Shown: one piece after another, positions 49,203 through 61,256 of the stretch
Numbering within the stretch: the stretch's first letter is position 1
Layout: the number at the start of each line of letters is the position of its first letter
From: Raphanus sativus
Lineage: Eukaryota; Streptophyta; Magnoliopsida; Brassicales; Brassicaceae
DNA: 64,000 bases
Reading direction: 5' to 3'
Assembly: GCF_000801105.2 (NCBI RefSeq)
Contig: NC_079518.1
Location: 13,772,106 to 13,836,105 of the forward strand
The notes under the pieces: generated by a model
Database searches by the model: none
Seen by the model: only the letters and a program-made list of their open reading frames with translations
What the model was told of the DNA's origin: nothing
Translations under genes and position numbers: made by a program

Positions 49203-49422
49203 CAGTGGCGGAACTAGGTCTAGATTTTATAGGGGTCACAACTAGGTTTATTATAGTCAAAAGGGTCATGTATGTGTTTTGAACTCGTGACACAGGGGTC
49301 AAAAAGAAGGGTTTGAACCACTACACCACAACAATTACATTATACAGAGGCCTAAAAACTAAATTTTATAAATTTCATAGGGGTCATATGACCCCCCTCT
49401 CTTCAAGGTGGCTCCGCCACTG
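49203..49422. mobile_element. hAT-type MITE, 220 bp, copy 2
   Basis: Same element, terminal repeats (CAGTGGCGGA/TCCGCCACTG) and ACCGTGTG duplication (49195-49202 and 49423-49430) as at 8423-8642. Confidence 0.9.
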
Positions 49423-50461
49423 ACCGTGTGGAGCCTTGATCCAAGACTGAGATGAACGAGTTGAAAGGTGTTGTGTAAAATAGTCAAGTAAATGGTATAG
49501 TAGATGAAGATCAGAGACAGCAGATACGTCATACGTTACCTTCACATCCCTTGCTTTTTCGCACTTGATGTATCGCAGTATCGATGACCTCATGATCAAA
49601 TCATCGTAACTACTGTTGTTATTATAGATGCATGATGTGTTGCACGCCATATATAAATGCGTAATGATTTACTTAAACATATTATATAGATATCATCAAA
49701 GAGACAGAGACATTAGACAATAATATTTTTACAAGTTTAACTATATAGGAAAAAACTGCAAACGCCCACTACAAGTTTTTTTTTCCCGAACGAGTCATTT
49801 TCTATTAACAGTATGTAAAATATTGCAGTTTACCTTAATAACAACTTTTCCATTAAACCCACTCGTTAGGAGTCGGATGATACATGGTTTTCTACAATAA
49901 TCTTAAAATTGTGGATTTGAATCTGTTGTCCTTAGATTACTTTAATGTGTAATCAGGCAATAAAGATATCTAATTTTCCATTGCGAACAACCAGGTCTGA
50001 CCAACAACCGAGTCTGACCGATATCGGTGATCAGACCTCTCAAAATTAGTCGGGGTAATAGTCCGCAGAATATTCCGGGTGAAAAAAAAACAACTTCTCC
50101 ACTGACAATTTAATAATACAAGTTTGAATAGGATGACTATGTAATAAAGAACAAAAAAGAAAGAGAGAGTAACCGTGTTTGGTGGGGCTCCATGATTATT
50201 GGTTATACATACTACGTTTCCTGCTCTTACAGAAGCCTTTCTTTTTGTGGGCTATTGGCATCTCTAGAAAGAAAGGAACGACAATTCGTTTTTTTCCATC
50301 GCATCAGCATCTTCTTTTTTTCTTTCTTTTTTGCCCTTTTTACTTAGTTTGAAAACGCTAGAAGCAGAAGAAAAGGTTGTAAAAGGATTTGTTTAATTGT
50401 TTCCATCGGTTGGTTTCCATATCTTTTTTACTTTTTTTAAACATTCATATCTCTCTTTTTT

Positions 50462-51277
50462 TTCGTCAAAAAAAATATATTAAAGAAGGCCCAAAGACCG
50501 ATCTGCTTACAAACTACCAAAAACAAAAGCCCACACAGACTAACGGGCTACTCATACAAATTAAAATAAAAACCAGGCCTCAAGCCCATTAAAAGCAACC
50601 AGGTCCCACTGCTCGACCGACACCTTAGGAGGCGAGACCACGTGTTGCCATCCTCTCTACGGCCTGGACACGCGTCACTTGATCCCTCCCTTCAATGTCG
50701 CCGCTGCAGATCTTCACCGGAGGACACGGCCAAATCCCACCAACCGTCGCAAACCTCGGTGTCAAACACCAGCTTTCTCGCTTCACACCTCGACACATAG
50801 AGAAACCGCATCACCATCGCCTTTGATTTTGAATCAGAACACCGGAGAGCTTCATCGGGTCTCACCCGAGATCTCGACCCGAGGCATCGCGGACTACAGC
50901 TTCACCATCACCGCTTCATCAACCGGAGAGCATCCATCGATAACTCGAGATCTCCTCCCTATCCGAAGCCAAATACACCCACCGAACCTCCAAAGGACCT
51001 TACCGGGCCAAAGAAACCACCGTATAAAGACAACCCTAAAGCTGACCGTTCTCCTTTGACGGAAAGGAGCAACGACGGAGCCGCTAAACCGACCGCCCAC
51101 CGAGAAAAAAGTGCGGCGACGGAAACTAAAATTTACACAAAACCTCAAAAGAAAGGACGACTGAGAGCAATTAGGAAGAGATGCCGGACTGACGGACGGT
51201 GACTGCGAAAGCTCACTCCATCGGCCGGAAAAGCTTTTTTCTCTCTCGAGTGTTTCTCTCTCTAAATTATCTCTCCA
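50462..51277 (-). mobile_element. Putative non-coding retroposon-like repeat, copy 2
   Basis: Counterpart of 9687-10500. The open stretch seen in copy 1 (174 codons) is cut to 126 codons here by a one-base loss near 50996. This argues against it being a conserved protein. Confidence 0.3.
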
Positions 51278-51515
51278 CTAACCGACCACGAACCATGTTC
51301 AAAAACACTCATATCTCTCTCTATACGTTCTTTTTCAACACTCACATTTCTCTTTCTTTACAGAAATACATTGGGTCTGATTGAAAAGCACTTTTGGTGA
51401 TAATATTTTTCTTTTTCATTTTAACTTATATTTTGCCAATTAGGTGAAAACGTCTTTTATCCTTTTTACTCCCAATACTGTTTGGTAAGAGATATGCATC
51501 TATCTCACTTTATTA

Positions 51516-51787
51516 GACCATGTTTATCCGGGTATATTGGACAGCATCTTGAGGAAAGAGAGAGGGAGGGAGCCCCACCAAATTGTCAAAACCCAAGCTA
51601 AAGGTCGTCTGAGGAAGAAACGTAATCTGTTGAGTTTTTTTTTGAATGTGGGCCCCACTGAAAGGTGGCGGCCCACAATTAGTTTATATTTTTTTTTTTT
51701 TTACAAAATCAAATAAAAGGAAAAAGTAAAAAAAAAAGAAAAAAAAGAAAAAAAACCTCCATCTGAGATTCAGCGATAAACATGCTC
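51516..51787. mobile_element. PIF/Harbinger-type MITE, copy 2
   Basis: Counterpart of 10739-11012 with the same ends and TTA duplication; 2 bases shorter through A-run length changes. Confidence 0.65.
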
Positions 51788-53529
51788 TTACCTCACTGCT
51801 GTTGAAGTAAAAACAAATTACACTTGACTTTTATTATTTCTTGTGTTTATTACTCTACTAATTTTCCTCCTATTTATTCCAATTAACCAATCACACTTAT
51901 TATTAACTTAAACAAAACAAAATTGATCCAAAAAATTTTAAAAGGGAAAAAATGTGTCAGAGAGTGAGAGGAGATTGGGATGTTCCAGGAACTCCCTTGA
52001 TTCCCTCGACCTTTTTCCTACGTATTGCGTGTGATGTGACGCAAACGCGTTCTCTTTTGCCCTTCGCATTAGTCTGTTTTTACTATTTTGCCATCACACA
52101 TCCGTACAAAGTACAAAATCCGTTCGATCTGAATAATAATCTTAAAAATTTTCTTAGAAGTTGTGTAAAAATATTTAAAGAGATGTAACAAAAGTCCGCC
52201 TATTAAATATTACTAGTACGTAGGAGACGAATATGTATATTTACAAGACAAGTGAGTAGAAAAGCCATTGCCAATCTCAGTTAGAGTGGCGAAAAGAATC
52301 AATGGAGTTGTTGTAGTACACACTTTATTCTCTATGGGCCAATGTCAACTATAAACCTAGATTTTTCTTTTTTTCTATAAACCTAGATTTGATGTACATT
52401 ATATTTTGTTTCTCTTTTTTGGAAAGCTTGTTTCTCCCTTTTGCTTGCATTGTTGGTTACTCTTCATCCTTGTGATTTGTTTTTGTTTTTATTTTTCTTT
52501 TTGGTTTTAATATGCTTATGAAGATTCTCAAGGATTTTCTTATGCAAAACTTTTGCATACATCTAGCCTCTAACCGTCCATACCATAGTTTATGGGTTTT
52601 AAACTTTTAATGTCCGCTCTTTCGGCATGTGAGTTTTATCTTACGTAACGGATATAATGTAAATTTTAAAAAATTCAAAAGATTTATTTACTTACGTTAC
52701 AATCACCACGTGCTTTTATGTATTGTATAGAAGACGACACCGAAAATTATTTTTCTAATAATTATATATCTTTCTATTATTTCAGATTAATCATACTTAA
52801 TTCTAGATTTTATGGACAAATATCTAGAAACCACATTTTAATAACAGAAATAATTAAATAATTTTGGTAAAACATTTTCATGTACACAGGTAGTCGGGAT
52901 GTCACAACATCTTTTGGAAGATCTCTGAACTTCTTATTTTATATTTTTTGATTAATTTAGGGGTATTTCAAACTTATAAAAGGGTCCATATTAATCTTTA
53001 AAAAATAATAAGCGCATGATTGAACTCTTTTTCTGGATATTTAATGAGATTTATGGCCACAGAGGGTCAAGCTTTTAACATAGTTTTTTTTCCTTACGTA
53101 CTCGCTCACATCGTTTTGAGAAGATGATGTTTTTCAGGTACTGCCTTGTATAAACACTAGAAGACAGACTCTTCTCTCTTCCAGTGGATGAAAGCTACTC
53201 GGATAGTGAAACAGCCATCTTGCAATGTAGTAGCTAGAGTCAAGGTTTCACTCTGGCGATGTTGCTTTCTTCCTTAGGCAGTTTCATATCAGTTTGTAGT
53301 AGTCAGTTTAGGTAAATCTGGTTAACTTCGGTTTAGAGCTTATGCTTGTATCAATTTTTTTTAAATCCTGCATATATATATATAAGAAAAAAGTCATCAT
53401 ACATTTTAAATTAATAAGATCAGCTTCATATTTTTGCTATTTTCTTATCAACCATGAAACATACTGTATTAGAAATTTATAAATTTAGTAATTTACAATG
53501 GCAAAAGTGACAAAGAGTAATAAAAAAAA
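51788..53529. other. Intergenic region, copy 2
   Basis: Near-identical counterpart of 11013-12759; no supported gene. Confidence 0.5.
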
Positions 53530-54825
53530 GGAAAAAAGTTTCCTAGCTATACGACGTTTACGCTAATATGGTGGAAACCATCCGATGTATTAGAATGTGT
53601 CAGTAACTACACGAAATTTATGTTAATACATGCCACATGTACGAAGTTTATGTTAATATGGTGCCAACATCACAGTCGGGTTAAATTGATCTAAATTTAA
53701 CTTAATGGAATCAATCCGTAATTTATTAAGTTTAATAATTTAATAATTTTTCCAAAAAACTGATTTATTAAGATTAATAAATCTAATTGATTTTATTAAT
53801 GAACTTAATAAACTTAAGAAATTCCTAAACTTAATGATTTATTAAATTTAATAAATTAATTAAAATTAATTAAAATTAATAATTTACTAAACTTAACAAA
53901 GTTAATAAATTTATAAATCTTACTAAAATTATTAATCTTATTACACCTATTAATAAAATTAATAAACTTTATAATTTATGAAAATAAATATATAAATTTA
54001 ATTATTAAATGATTAAACTTATTAAAAATATTAATAAAATTATTAAACTTAAATAAATTAATAAAATTAACAGTTTATTAAATTAAATAAATTTAATAAA
54101 CATAATTTTTAAAAAAAAAAAAATAATTTATAAAACTTAATCAAATTAATAATCTTAATAAACTTAATTATTTATTAAAATTATTAAACTTATTAAACAT
54201 AATAAATTTATTAAACTTAATAAAATAATAAACTTAATAATTTATTAAACATAATAAATTAATTAAACTTCATAAATTTATTAAAACTAATAAATTTAGA
54301 AACATAATAAACTTTATGATTTATTGAACTTAATAAAATTTTAAAACTTAACTTAATAAACTTAATAACTTATTAAAATATATAAATTTATTGGTTTTTT
54401 AATTTTAAGTTTAATAAGTGTAATAGTTTTAATAAGTTTACAAAATTATTAAATTTATAAAATTAGTAAATTATTAATTTTAATTAATTTATTAAATTCA
54501 ATAAATTATTAAGTTTATTAAGTTCATTAATAAAATCAATTAGGTTTATTAATCTTTTTTTTGCTAAGAAAGGTTTATTAATTTTAATAAATCAGTTTTT
54601 TGAAAAATTATTAAATTTATTAAATTTAATAAACTACGGATTGACCTCATTAACTTAAATTTAGATTAATTTAACCCGACTGTGATGTTGGCATCATATT
54701 AACATAAACTTCGTATATGTGGCATGTATTAACATAAATTTCGTGTAATTATTAACACATTTTAATACATCGGATGGTTTCTACCATATTAGTGTAAACT
54801 TCGTGCAGCGTGAAAACTTTTTTCC
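53530..54825. mobile_element. 1.3-kb foldback element, copy 2
   Basis: Counterpart of 12760-14059 with both arms kept. Differences are mainly one-base length changes in A/T runs. Confidence 0.75.
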
Positions 54826-54957
54826 AAAAAAGACAATGGTTAGTGGCTTAGTGCTAATACTGCCGTCCAAAAGTCAATGGTCAGAGTGGCATTTTAAGTG
54901 AATAAAAGGAATAAAAGGGACATTTAATAGGGTCCAAGCGTGTCATGACATTTTACA

Positions 54958-55744
54958 CTTTTTATATCCTCTCCATCCTCAACAACAAGCTTTGATTCTT
55001 GAGTATGCAATCAAACCTTCTTCTTCTCTCTGTTCCCTTCCAGTAATCTCCAACACCAATCGCTTCAGGTTCTCTCCTTAAGATTAGCTTTCGTGATAAT
55101 CTATGGCACTACTACTCCCTTTCTCCTTTATTTGTCATGTTAACACTTTTCAATTCCATTTACTCTTCTTTTTTTCCCTTATATTGAACTGTGTTCTTCT
55201 TATATAATTCAACTCTGTTTCAGGCCTCTTATATGTTTTTGAATCCCAGCTTTCATGTGCCTTTAGTTGTTGGGTTTGAAGGATATGAGATTATACCTCA
55301 GTAGCCAAAATCAATTTGTCTATGTCCTATCTTGTGTTGATTTAGAATTACATAAATGTATAAAAATCATGACTTTTTTAACCCTCTCAAATTTAATCTT
55401 TTCAGTCCAATAGTTGAATCCCTGATTTCAGGGTTTGACTCTGAACTGATTTGGTTTCTGGGATAAAAGTTTCTATCTTTGGTAATAGAAATCTTAAGGC
55501 AGTACCAAAAAAACCCATTTTGTATTCTTGAAAGATGTTAGATCTGTTTTTGTGATGACCCCTATGATCTGATGGGGTTTGCAAAATGGGTTTTGAGTAC
55601 ATTCTTGTCGCATACGTCTTAGAAATAAACTGTTCACTAGAACTAGACTCTTTGCTTCTATTTAAAGTTGCCTCACTTGTCCTTCTATTCCTTTTCCATG
55701 TAGACAGGTCGGTTCAGTCAAAGACGATTCACTAGAGGGTTATA
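54958..55744 (+). promoter_or_regulatory. SCL13: SCL13 core promoter and 5' leader with intron, copy 2
   Basis: TTTTTATATCC TATA-like box at about 54959-54969 and the same leader intron signals (CTTCAG/GTTCTC, GTAGACAG/GTCGG) as in copy 1. One C-to-T change lies in the leader intron (TGTCATGTTAACAC). Confidence 0.5.
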
Positions 55745-57325
55745 ATGCAAACATCTCAGAAACATCACACTGCAGCTGGACTTCACATGCTGTATCCTCA
55801 ACCACACTGTTCACCTCAGTTTCAAATGATAGACAACAACAACAACAATGGCTCATCCAAAGAAAGCTTCTTCACCCTCGAATCATCCGGTCCTCTTCCT
55901 TCCTATGACTCCCCTTCCGTGAGCATCACATCTGCCCGGACTCCGTTCTCTCCTCACTCATGCATCTCTGATCCGCATCCTTCCCCTGAAAACGTCTACG
56001 GATCTCCCTTGAGCGCAGCGTCTTCCTACGTCTACGACGAAGCCGGGATCAAGAGCAAGATCCGTGAGCTTGAGGACTCCCTGCTCAGCGGTGACCCCAA
56101 AGTCGAAGAATACTCAGGCTTCAGCCCAGCTGCTGGGAAGTCATGGAACTGGGATGAGCTCTTGGCCTTGACTCCGCAGTTAGACTTGAAAGAAGTGCTA
56201 ATGGAGGGGGCCCGGGCGGTCTCTGACGGTGATTTCGCTACAGCCTGTGGCTTCATCGACGTCCTGGAACAGATGGTGTCGGTCTCAGGGACTCCGGTCC
56301 AAAGGCTAGGTGCTTACATGGCGGAAGGGCTTAGAGCGAGGCTCGAAGGCTCTGGAGGGAATATATACAGAGCCTTGAAGTGCAATGAACCGACGGGAAG
56401 GGAGCTCATGTCTTACATGGGAGTTCTCTACGAGATCTGCCCTTACTGGAAGTTCGCGTACACGGCATCAAACGCTGCTATCTTGGAAGCAACGGCAGGT
56501 GATAGCAAAATCCACGTCATCGATTTCCAGATCGCGCAGGGGTCACAGTACATGTTCCTCATCCACGAGCTCGCGAAACGTCCAGGTGGCGCGCCGTTGC
56601 TGCGCGTCACGGGGGTGGATGATTCGCAGTCCAGGTATGCACGCGGGGGAGGGCTCGGTTTGGTAGGTGAGAAGCTAGCGAAGATGGCAGAGTCTTGCGG
56701 TGTGCCGTTTGAGTTTCACGATGCGGTCATGTCCGGGTGCAAGGTCCACAGGGAGCACTTAGGTGTGGAGCCTGGGTTTGCAGTAGTTGTGAACTTCCCT
56801 TACGTGTTGCACCACATGCCTGACGAGAGCGTGAGCGTGGAGAATCACAGAGACAGGCTGCTACACCTGATCAAGAGCCTCGGGCCACCGAGGCTCGTGA
56901 CGCTGGTGGAGCAGGAATCCAACACCAACACGTCGCCTTTCCTGTCGCGGTTCGCGGAGACGCTTGATTATTACACGGCGATGTTCGAGTCGATAGACGC
57001 GGCGAGGCCGAGGGATGATAGGCAGAGGATCAGCGCGGAGCAGCAGTGTGTGGCGAGGGACATAGTGAACATGATTGCGTGCGAGGAGAGGGAGAGAGTT
57101 GAGAGGCACGAGGTGCTTGGGAAGTGGAGGGTGAGGATGATGATGGCTGGGTTCGTGGGATGGCCTGTTAGCAGATCCGCGGCGTTTGCAGCGAGTGAGA
57201 TGCTTAAAGGTTACGACAAGAACTACAAACTAGGAGGGAGTGAAGGAGCGCTGTATCTGTTCTGGAAGAGGAGACCAATGGCTACATGTTCCGCTTGGAA
57301 ACCAAACCCAAATCAGATTGTGTAG
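55745..57325 (+). CDS. SCL13: GRAS transcription regulator SCL13 (PAT1 branch), copy 2
   Basis: A 526-residue single-exon protein with the same domain order as copy 1, including IHVIDFQIAQGSQ near residue 255 and the SAW end. It differs from copy 1 at only three residues (Ser160, His325, Arg426) despite many silent changes, for example in the codons around residues 158-165 and 300-310. That pattern fits selection on the protein after the sequences separated. Residue 325 lies in the conserved FEF(R/H)DAV segment; it is not clear which residue is ancestral. Confidence 0.95.
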   Translation: MQTSQKHHTAAGLHMLYPQPHCSPQFQMIDNNNNNGSSKESFFTLESSGPLPSYDSPSVSITSARTPFSPHSCISDPHPSPENVYGSPLSAASSYVYDEAGIKSKIRELEDSLLSGDPKVEEYSGFSPAAGKSWNWDELLALTPQLDLKEVLMEGARAVSDGDFATACGFIDVLEQMVSVSGTPVQRLGAYMAEGLRARLEGSGGNIYRALKCNEPTGRELMSYMGVLYEICPYWKFAYTASNAAILEATAGDSKIHVIDFQIAQGSQYMFLIHELAKRPGGAPLLRVTGVDDSQSRYARGGGLGLVGEKLAKMAESCGVPFEFHDAVMSGCKVHREHLGVEPGFAVVVNFPYVLHHMPDESVSVENHRDRLLHLIKSLGPPRLVTLVEQESNTNTSPFLSRFAETLDYYTAMFESIDAARPRDDRQRISAEQQCVARDIVNMIACEERERVERHEVLGKWRVRMMMAGFVGWPVSRSAAFAASEMLKGYDKNYKLGGSEGALYLFWKRRPMATCSAWKPNPNQIV

Positions 57326-58303
57326 GACACATGGTGGTTGAACTGAGAGTGGATGAAGAAGAGTACACAACAGACACATCTCACACCTGTAAATTTTTGA
57401 GGATGTGAAATGATGTTTTCAGCTGTAGCATAAACTATAAAGTCAACTAGTTAAATACTATATATTTGTATACAAAGCAAACCTGGTAATTGTTTTTTTT
57501 CTCCTGTAAATTTGCTGTTGTGTTGCTGTTGTTGTGGGCGTGGGTGCTACTACTACTAGTGAAGTAGTGAGAACTACAATATAACCAAAGCATTACTTAA
57601 TCTTCTGGACCAAAAGGTTTGATTCAGACCAATATTTACAGGTCAGGTTGTGGTTCCGTCTGATAAGTGATAATAAGCCTTAAAAGAAGTTCACCAACCA
57701 ACCCACAAAACCAGGGGTTGCACAAAGTACAGGCTTTGCCTTTTTACTTCTCAATATAATAATAACAATTTATAAGTATTGCAAACTGTTGTTTGGATAA
57801 TGCTATTTTCATTGTTTCATCTAATGAGTTAGTAACCAAACCAGAAGATGAGGCAAAGAAGGGAAGAGTCCCATTTTATTTGAAAATCTTTGTTTTATTC
57901 AAAGAGAGATATTGAATGAATGACTTCCACTTATACAACCTTTGTTTTGTGCAATATTTTGCAGTTAAGCTATTTAATTAGGCAACACATTTTCACCCTT
58001 TTGCTGCCAGTCTTCCAAGTTTCAACTGTTCCACCCTTTTGTTGTCACTTGGATAATATATAAATCATTCAAAAATTATCATAATTGTTATCTGTTGTTA
58101 CCTATAACTGATCTTTATCCCTATGATTAGTGATAAATACTTGAAGGTTTCTTATTTTAGAATTGAAGGATTTGGTGTCTTAAAATAGAAGAACGGCGCA
58201 AAACATGGTGACCCTCTGGTCCACTATTTGGAAGACAAAAGATCCACAGGATCAACATCAAACCCTCTCTGTCTGCTTCATTACCTAAAACAAGACAAAA
58301 CAT
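57326..58303 (+). other. SCL13 3' region to WEB promoter, empty TE sites
   Basis: This 1-kb interval corresponds to 11 kb in copy 1. It holds the unoccupied LINE site (about 57822-57832) and the unoccupied Helitron site (A/T junction at about 57887). No gene is seen here; the MAP70-5 gene I recall between the Arabidopsis orthologues is absent. Confidence 0.75.
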
Positions 58304-59918
58304 ATGGCGAAGACCAGAGCGGATGCTCCGGTGGGAGAGATTGACACTCGTCCTCCCTTCCAATCCGTTAGAGACGCCGTTAGTTTATTCCGTCAAGTTA
58401 GCTTCTCTAAGCAACAACAACAACAACCGCGTCTCTCCTCCTCCTCCTCATCTCAGGTATGTATATTCTTAACTTCTCTCTCATTACCATTTGTGCATTT
58501 CTTTGAAACACTTTTCTTTCTTTATTTTTTTTTAAAAGGATGCAACGGAGGTGTCTGAGAAAGAGACGCAGCTTCTGTTAGCAGAACAAGAAATGAACAG
58601 AGTCCAGCTCTGTCTCGATACCTCTGTCAAAGCCAAAGCAAAAGCTCTCTCTGATCTCGACTCTGCTCAACGAAACGCCTCTGATCTGAGGGCTAAACTA
58701 GAAGCCACAAAACAATCCAAAAACTCTGCCATCTTAACCAAACACAAAATGAACCACCGGTTAGAGCAGCTTCAATCTCAAAACCAAGAAACAGAGATCG
58801 CCAGAGAGAGCTACATTTTAGCCGCCGCAGAGCTACTCGTGGCGAGGCAAAAGATGGCGGAGATAGAACAAGAGTTCAGCATTTCCGTGGAAGAGAAGCT
58901 AGCAGAGCTTCAAAGGGCAGAGGAAGCAGAGTGCGCATCGACGGTTAACTCCCAAAAGATCAGAGACATGACACGTGAGATATCCGAGATGCGTGACGCT
59001 GCTGAGAGGTTGAAGTCAGGTGCTGATAGGATGAAAGAGGAAGAGGAAAAGATCAACGAGGAGAGAGTGGACATGGGAGAAACTTACGGGGATATGAAAC
59101 GAGAGGCAGAGCAGAGGCTGGAGGATCTGAGACGAGGTTGTGACACTGAGCTGAGGAAAGATATAGATGAGCTTATAGAGATATCTGCGGCGAACGAGCT
59201 TTTAAAAGAGGAGATCAAACTTGCTAGGGAGCTCAAAGAGGCCAAGAACGGGATGGATGAGGTTTTTCATGAAGAAAGATCATACAAAAGCTTGGTGGGG
59301 TCTCTCACGGTGGAGTTGGATGGTGTGCAGAGAGAGAACAGAGATCTGAAGGAAAAGGAAAAAGAGAGAGAAGTAGAATGGGTTGAAGCGAGTCGTAAGA
59401 TCGACCAAATCATGCGTGAAGCAGAGAGGAGAAGACAAGAAGCGGAAGAGGTGAGGATGCACGTCGATGAACTGAGGAGAGAAACAGAAGGAAGGCGTAG
59501 AGTGATGTGTGAAGCAGTGAAGCAGCTGGAGATAGTTGGAAGAGCCGTGGCGAAGGCGAAAACGGCGGAGAAGAGAGCTGTGGAAGATATGAGAGTGCTT
59601 ACTGATAAGAAGGAGAGTTTGACTCACGATGAGCCTGATAAGAAGATTAGAATATCATTGAAAGAGTACGAGGAGTTGAGAGGGAAGCATGAAGAGTCAG
59701 AGAGAATGGTTGAGTACAAGGCCAAAACGGTTGCTGCTCAGCTTGAAGAGATCAACGAGAGCAGAGTAGAAGGGGAGGTGATGTTGGAGGAGAAGATGAA
59801 AGAGATGGAAGAGGTAGAGTTGGCTATTGATGATGCGTTGAGAAACGCAGAGATTGCAGAGGAAGCACACTGCATCGTTGATGCTGAACTTAGAAAATGG
59901 AAGCCGCAAGAGTTGTAG
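58304..59918 (+). CDS. WEB family coiled-coil protein (DUF827), copy 2
   Basis: Two exons, 58304-58456 and 58539-59918, encode 510 residues. Exon 1 has the same PVGEIDTRPPFQSVRDAVSLF motif with Gln and Ser runs. Exon 2 begins DATEVSEKE, three residues more than copy 1, and continues as a long charged coiled coil. About twenty residue differences from copy 1 fall before residue 290; the remainder is identical. Role as for copy 1. Confidence 0.88.
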
Positions 59919-60630
59919 TAGATGTTATTGATGTTTAGGTGATTAGAGTACTAGAATATGTCCATATATGTGTTTTGGGATAAACTGATAATTACTTAGA
60001 GTTGTTCATTAGTGCATTAACACTGTAACAAGACTTGAAAGATAGATTTTCAAGGGCATCTCTGTGTTTCTTCACGTTAGAATGTGGAACTGGACATTAT
60101 ACCATAATGGAGAACCAAATGCATACATGATACAACCGTCATTTCTCAGTTAATTGTTTTTTTTTGTCATCTGTTCATTTCTCACTTTCAGATTCCATTT
60201 TGCATAGTTTGAACGTAAACATTTAGAAAAGGTTTAAATGGGATTTAAACCATTACATCACAACTAACATCTAAACTTGATATAGCTAATTTTTTTAAAA
60301 GTATTATTTAGCACATAACAATTGTTTATGGGACTTAAATTGGTCCTAGTTTTTTTTTTTTTTTTTTTTTTTTTGTAAACTAAATTGGTCCTAGTTGTGT
60401 AACATTAAAATCATATATATCCACAAAACACTGCAGAAACTGGTCTCTTAAAGTGAAAATAATACGTTTATATTGGTGTAGCTCTCTTTTTCTTTGTTCT
60501 CAAATTTAACAACGATTTGTGTATTATTTATGTATAACGGAAGTTTAATTAGCGGTAAAAATTACAAAACTTTGATCTATTATAGTGTGAGAGTTTTAAA
60601 CCTTACCCATTGAAGGTAATGTCTTGTTTG

Positions 60631-60942
60631 CAGAGATTGCAGAGGAAGCACATTGCATCGTCGATGCTGAACTTAGAAAATGGAAACCATAAGAGTTGTA
60701 GCAGATGCTATTGATATTTAAATATTTAGAGAACTACTAGAATATGTCCATATACGTTTTTGTGGATAAACTGATAATTACCCAGAGTTATTCATAAGTG
60801 CATTGACACTGGAACAGAGACTCGAAAGATAGATTTTCAAGGGCATCTCTGTTTTCTTGATTTCAGAATGTGAAACTAGACACTATACCATAGTGGAGAA
60901 CCAAATGTATACATGATACAATTGTCATTTCTCAGTTAACTG
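60631..60942 (+). pseudogene. Tandem duplicate of the WEB gene 3' end, copy 2
   Basis: Identical counterpart of 29926-30227: the last codons and 3' untranslated region of the WEB gene repeated about 0.8 kb downstream, without a start. Confidence 0.8.
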
Positions 60943-61236
60943 TTTTTTTTTTCTTAAATTGCGAACTGTAAGATATGCTAACACAAGTAACCAAAAGAAA
61001 TAGAACACGATCTATATGTTATTTGCAAAATATATTTTTTTTGCTTTTGAGCTCTGCCGTTAATGGTTAATGTCATTTATACCTTATTTTTATCATTGTC
61101 CGGAAATTCGCTAGGTACAACGCGTGTAGCTGACGAGGGCCTAGCGAGTTATCAAAAAGACGGAAATACATCGGGGAGTACTCGGAAATTTTTTATAGGG
61201 TTGTAATTCTCAATAATGTATATATCTTAGATTTGT

Positions 61237-61256
61237 GGATTCCAAAGCTTGGGCTT
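61237..61256. other. Putative hAT excision footprint
   Basis: The sequence reads GATTCCAAAGCTTGGGC. The unoccupied site predicted from copy 1 would read GATTCCAAA, CATCATTATA, GCTTGGGC. Ten bases, including six of the eight target-duplication bases, are missing exactly where the element sits in copy 1. Confidence 0.65.
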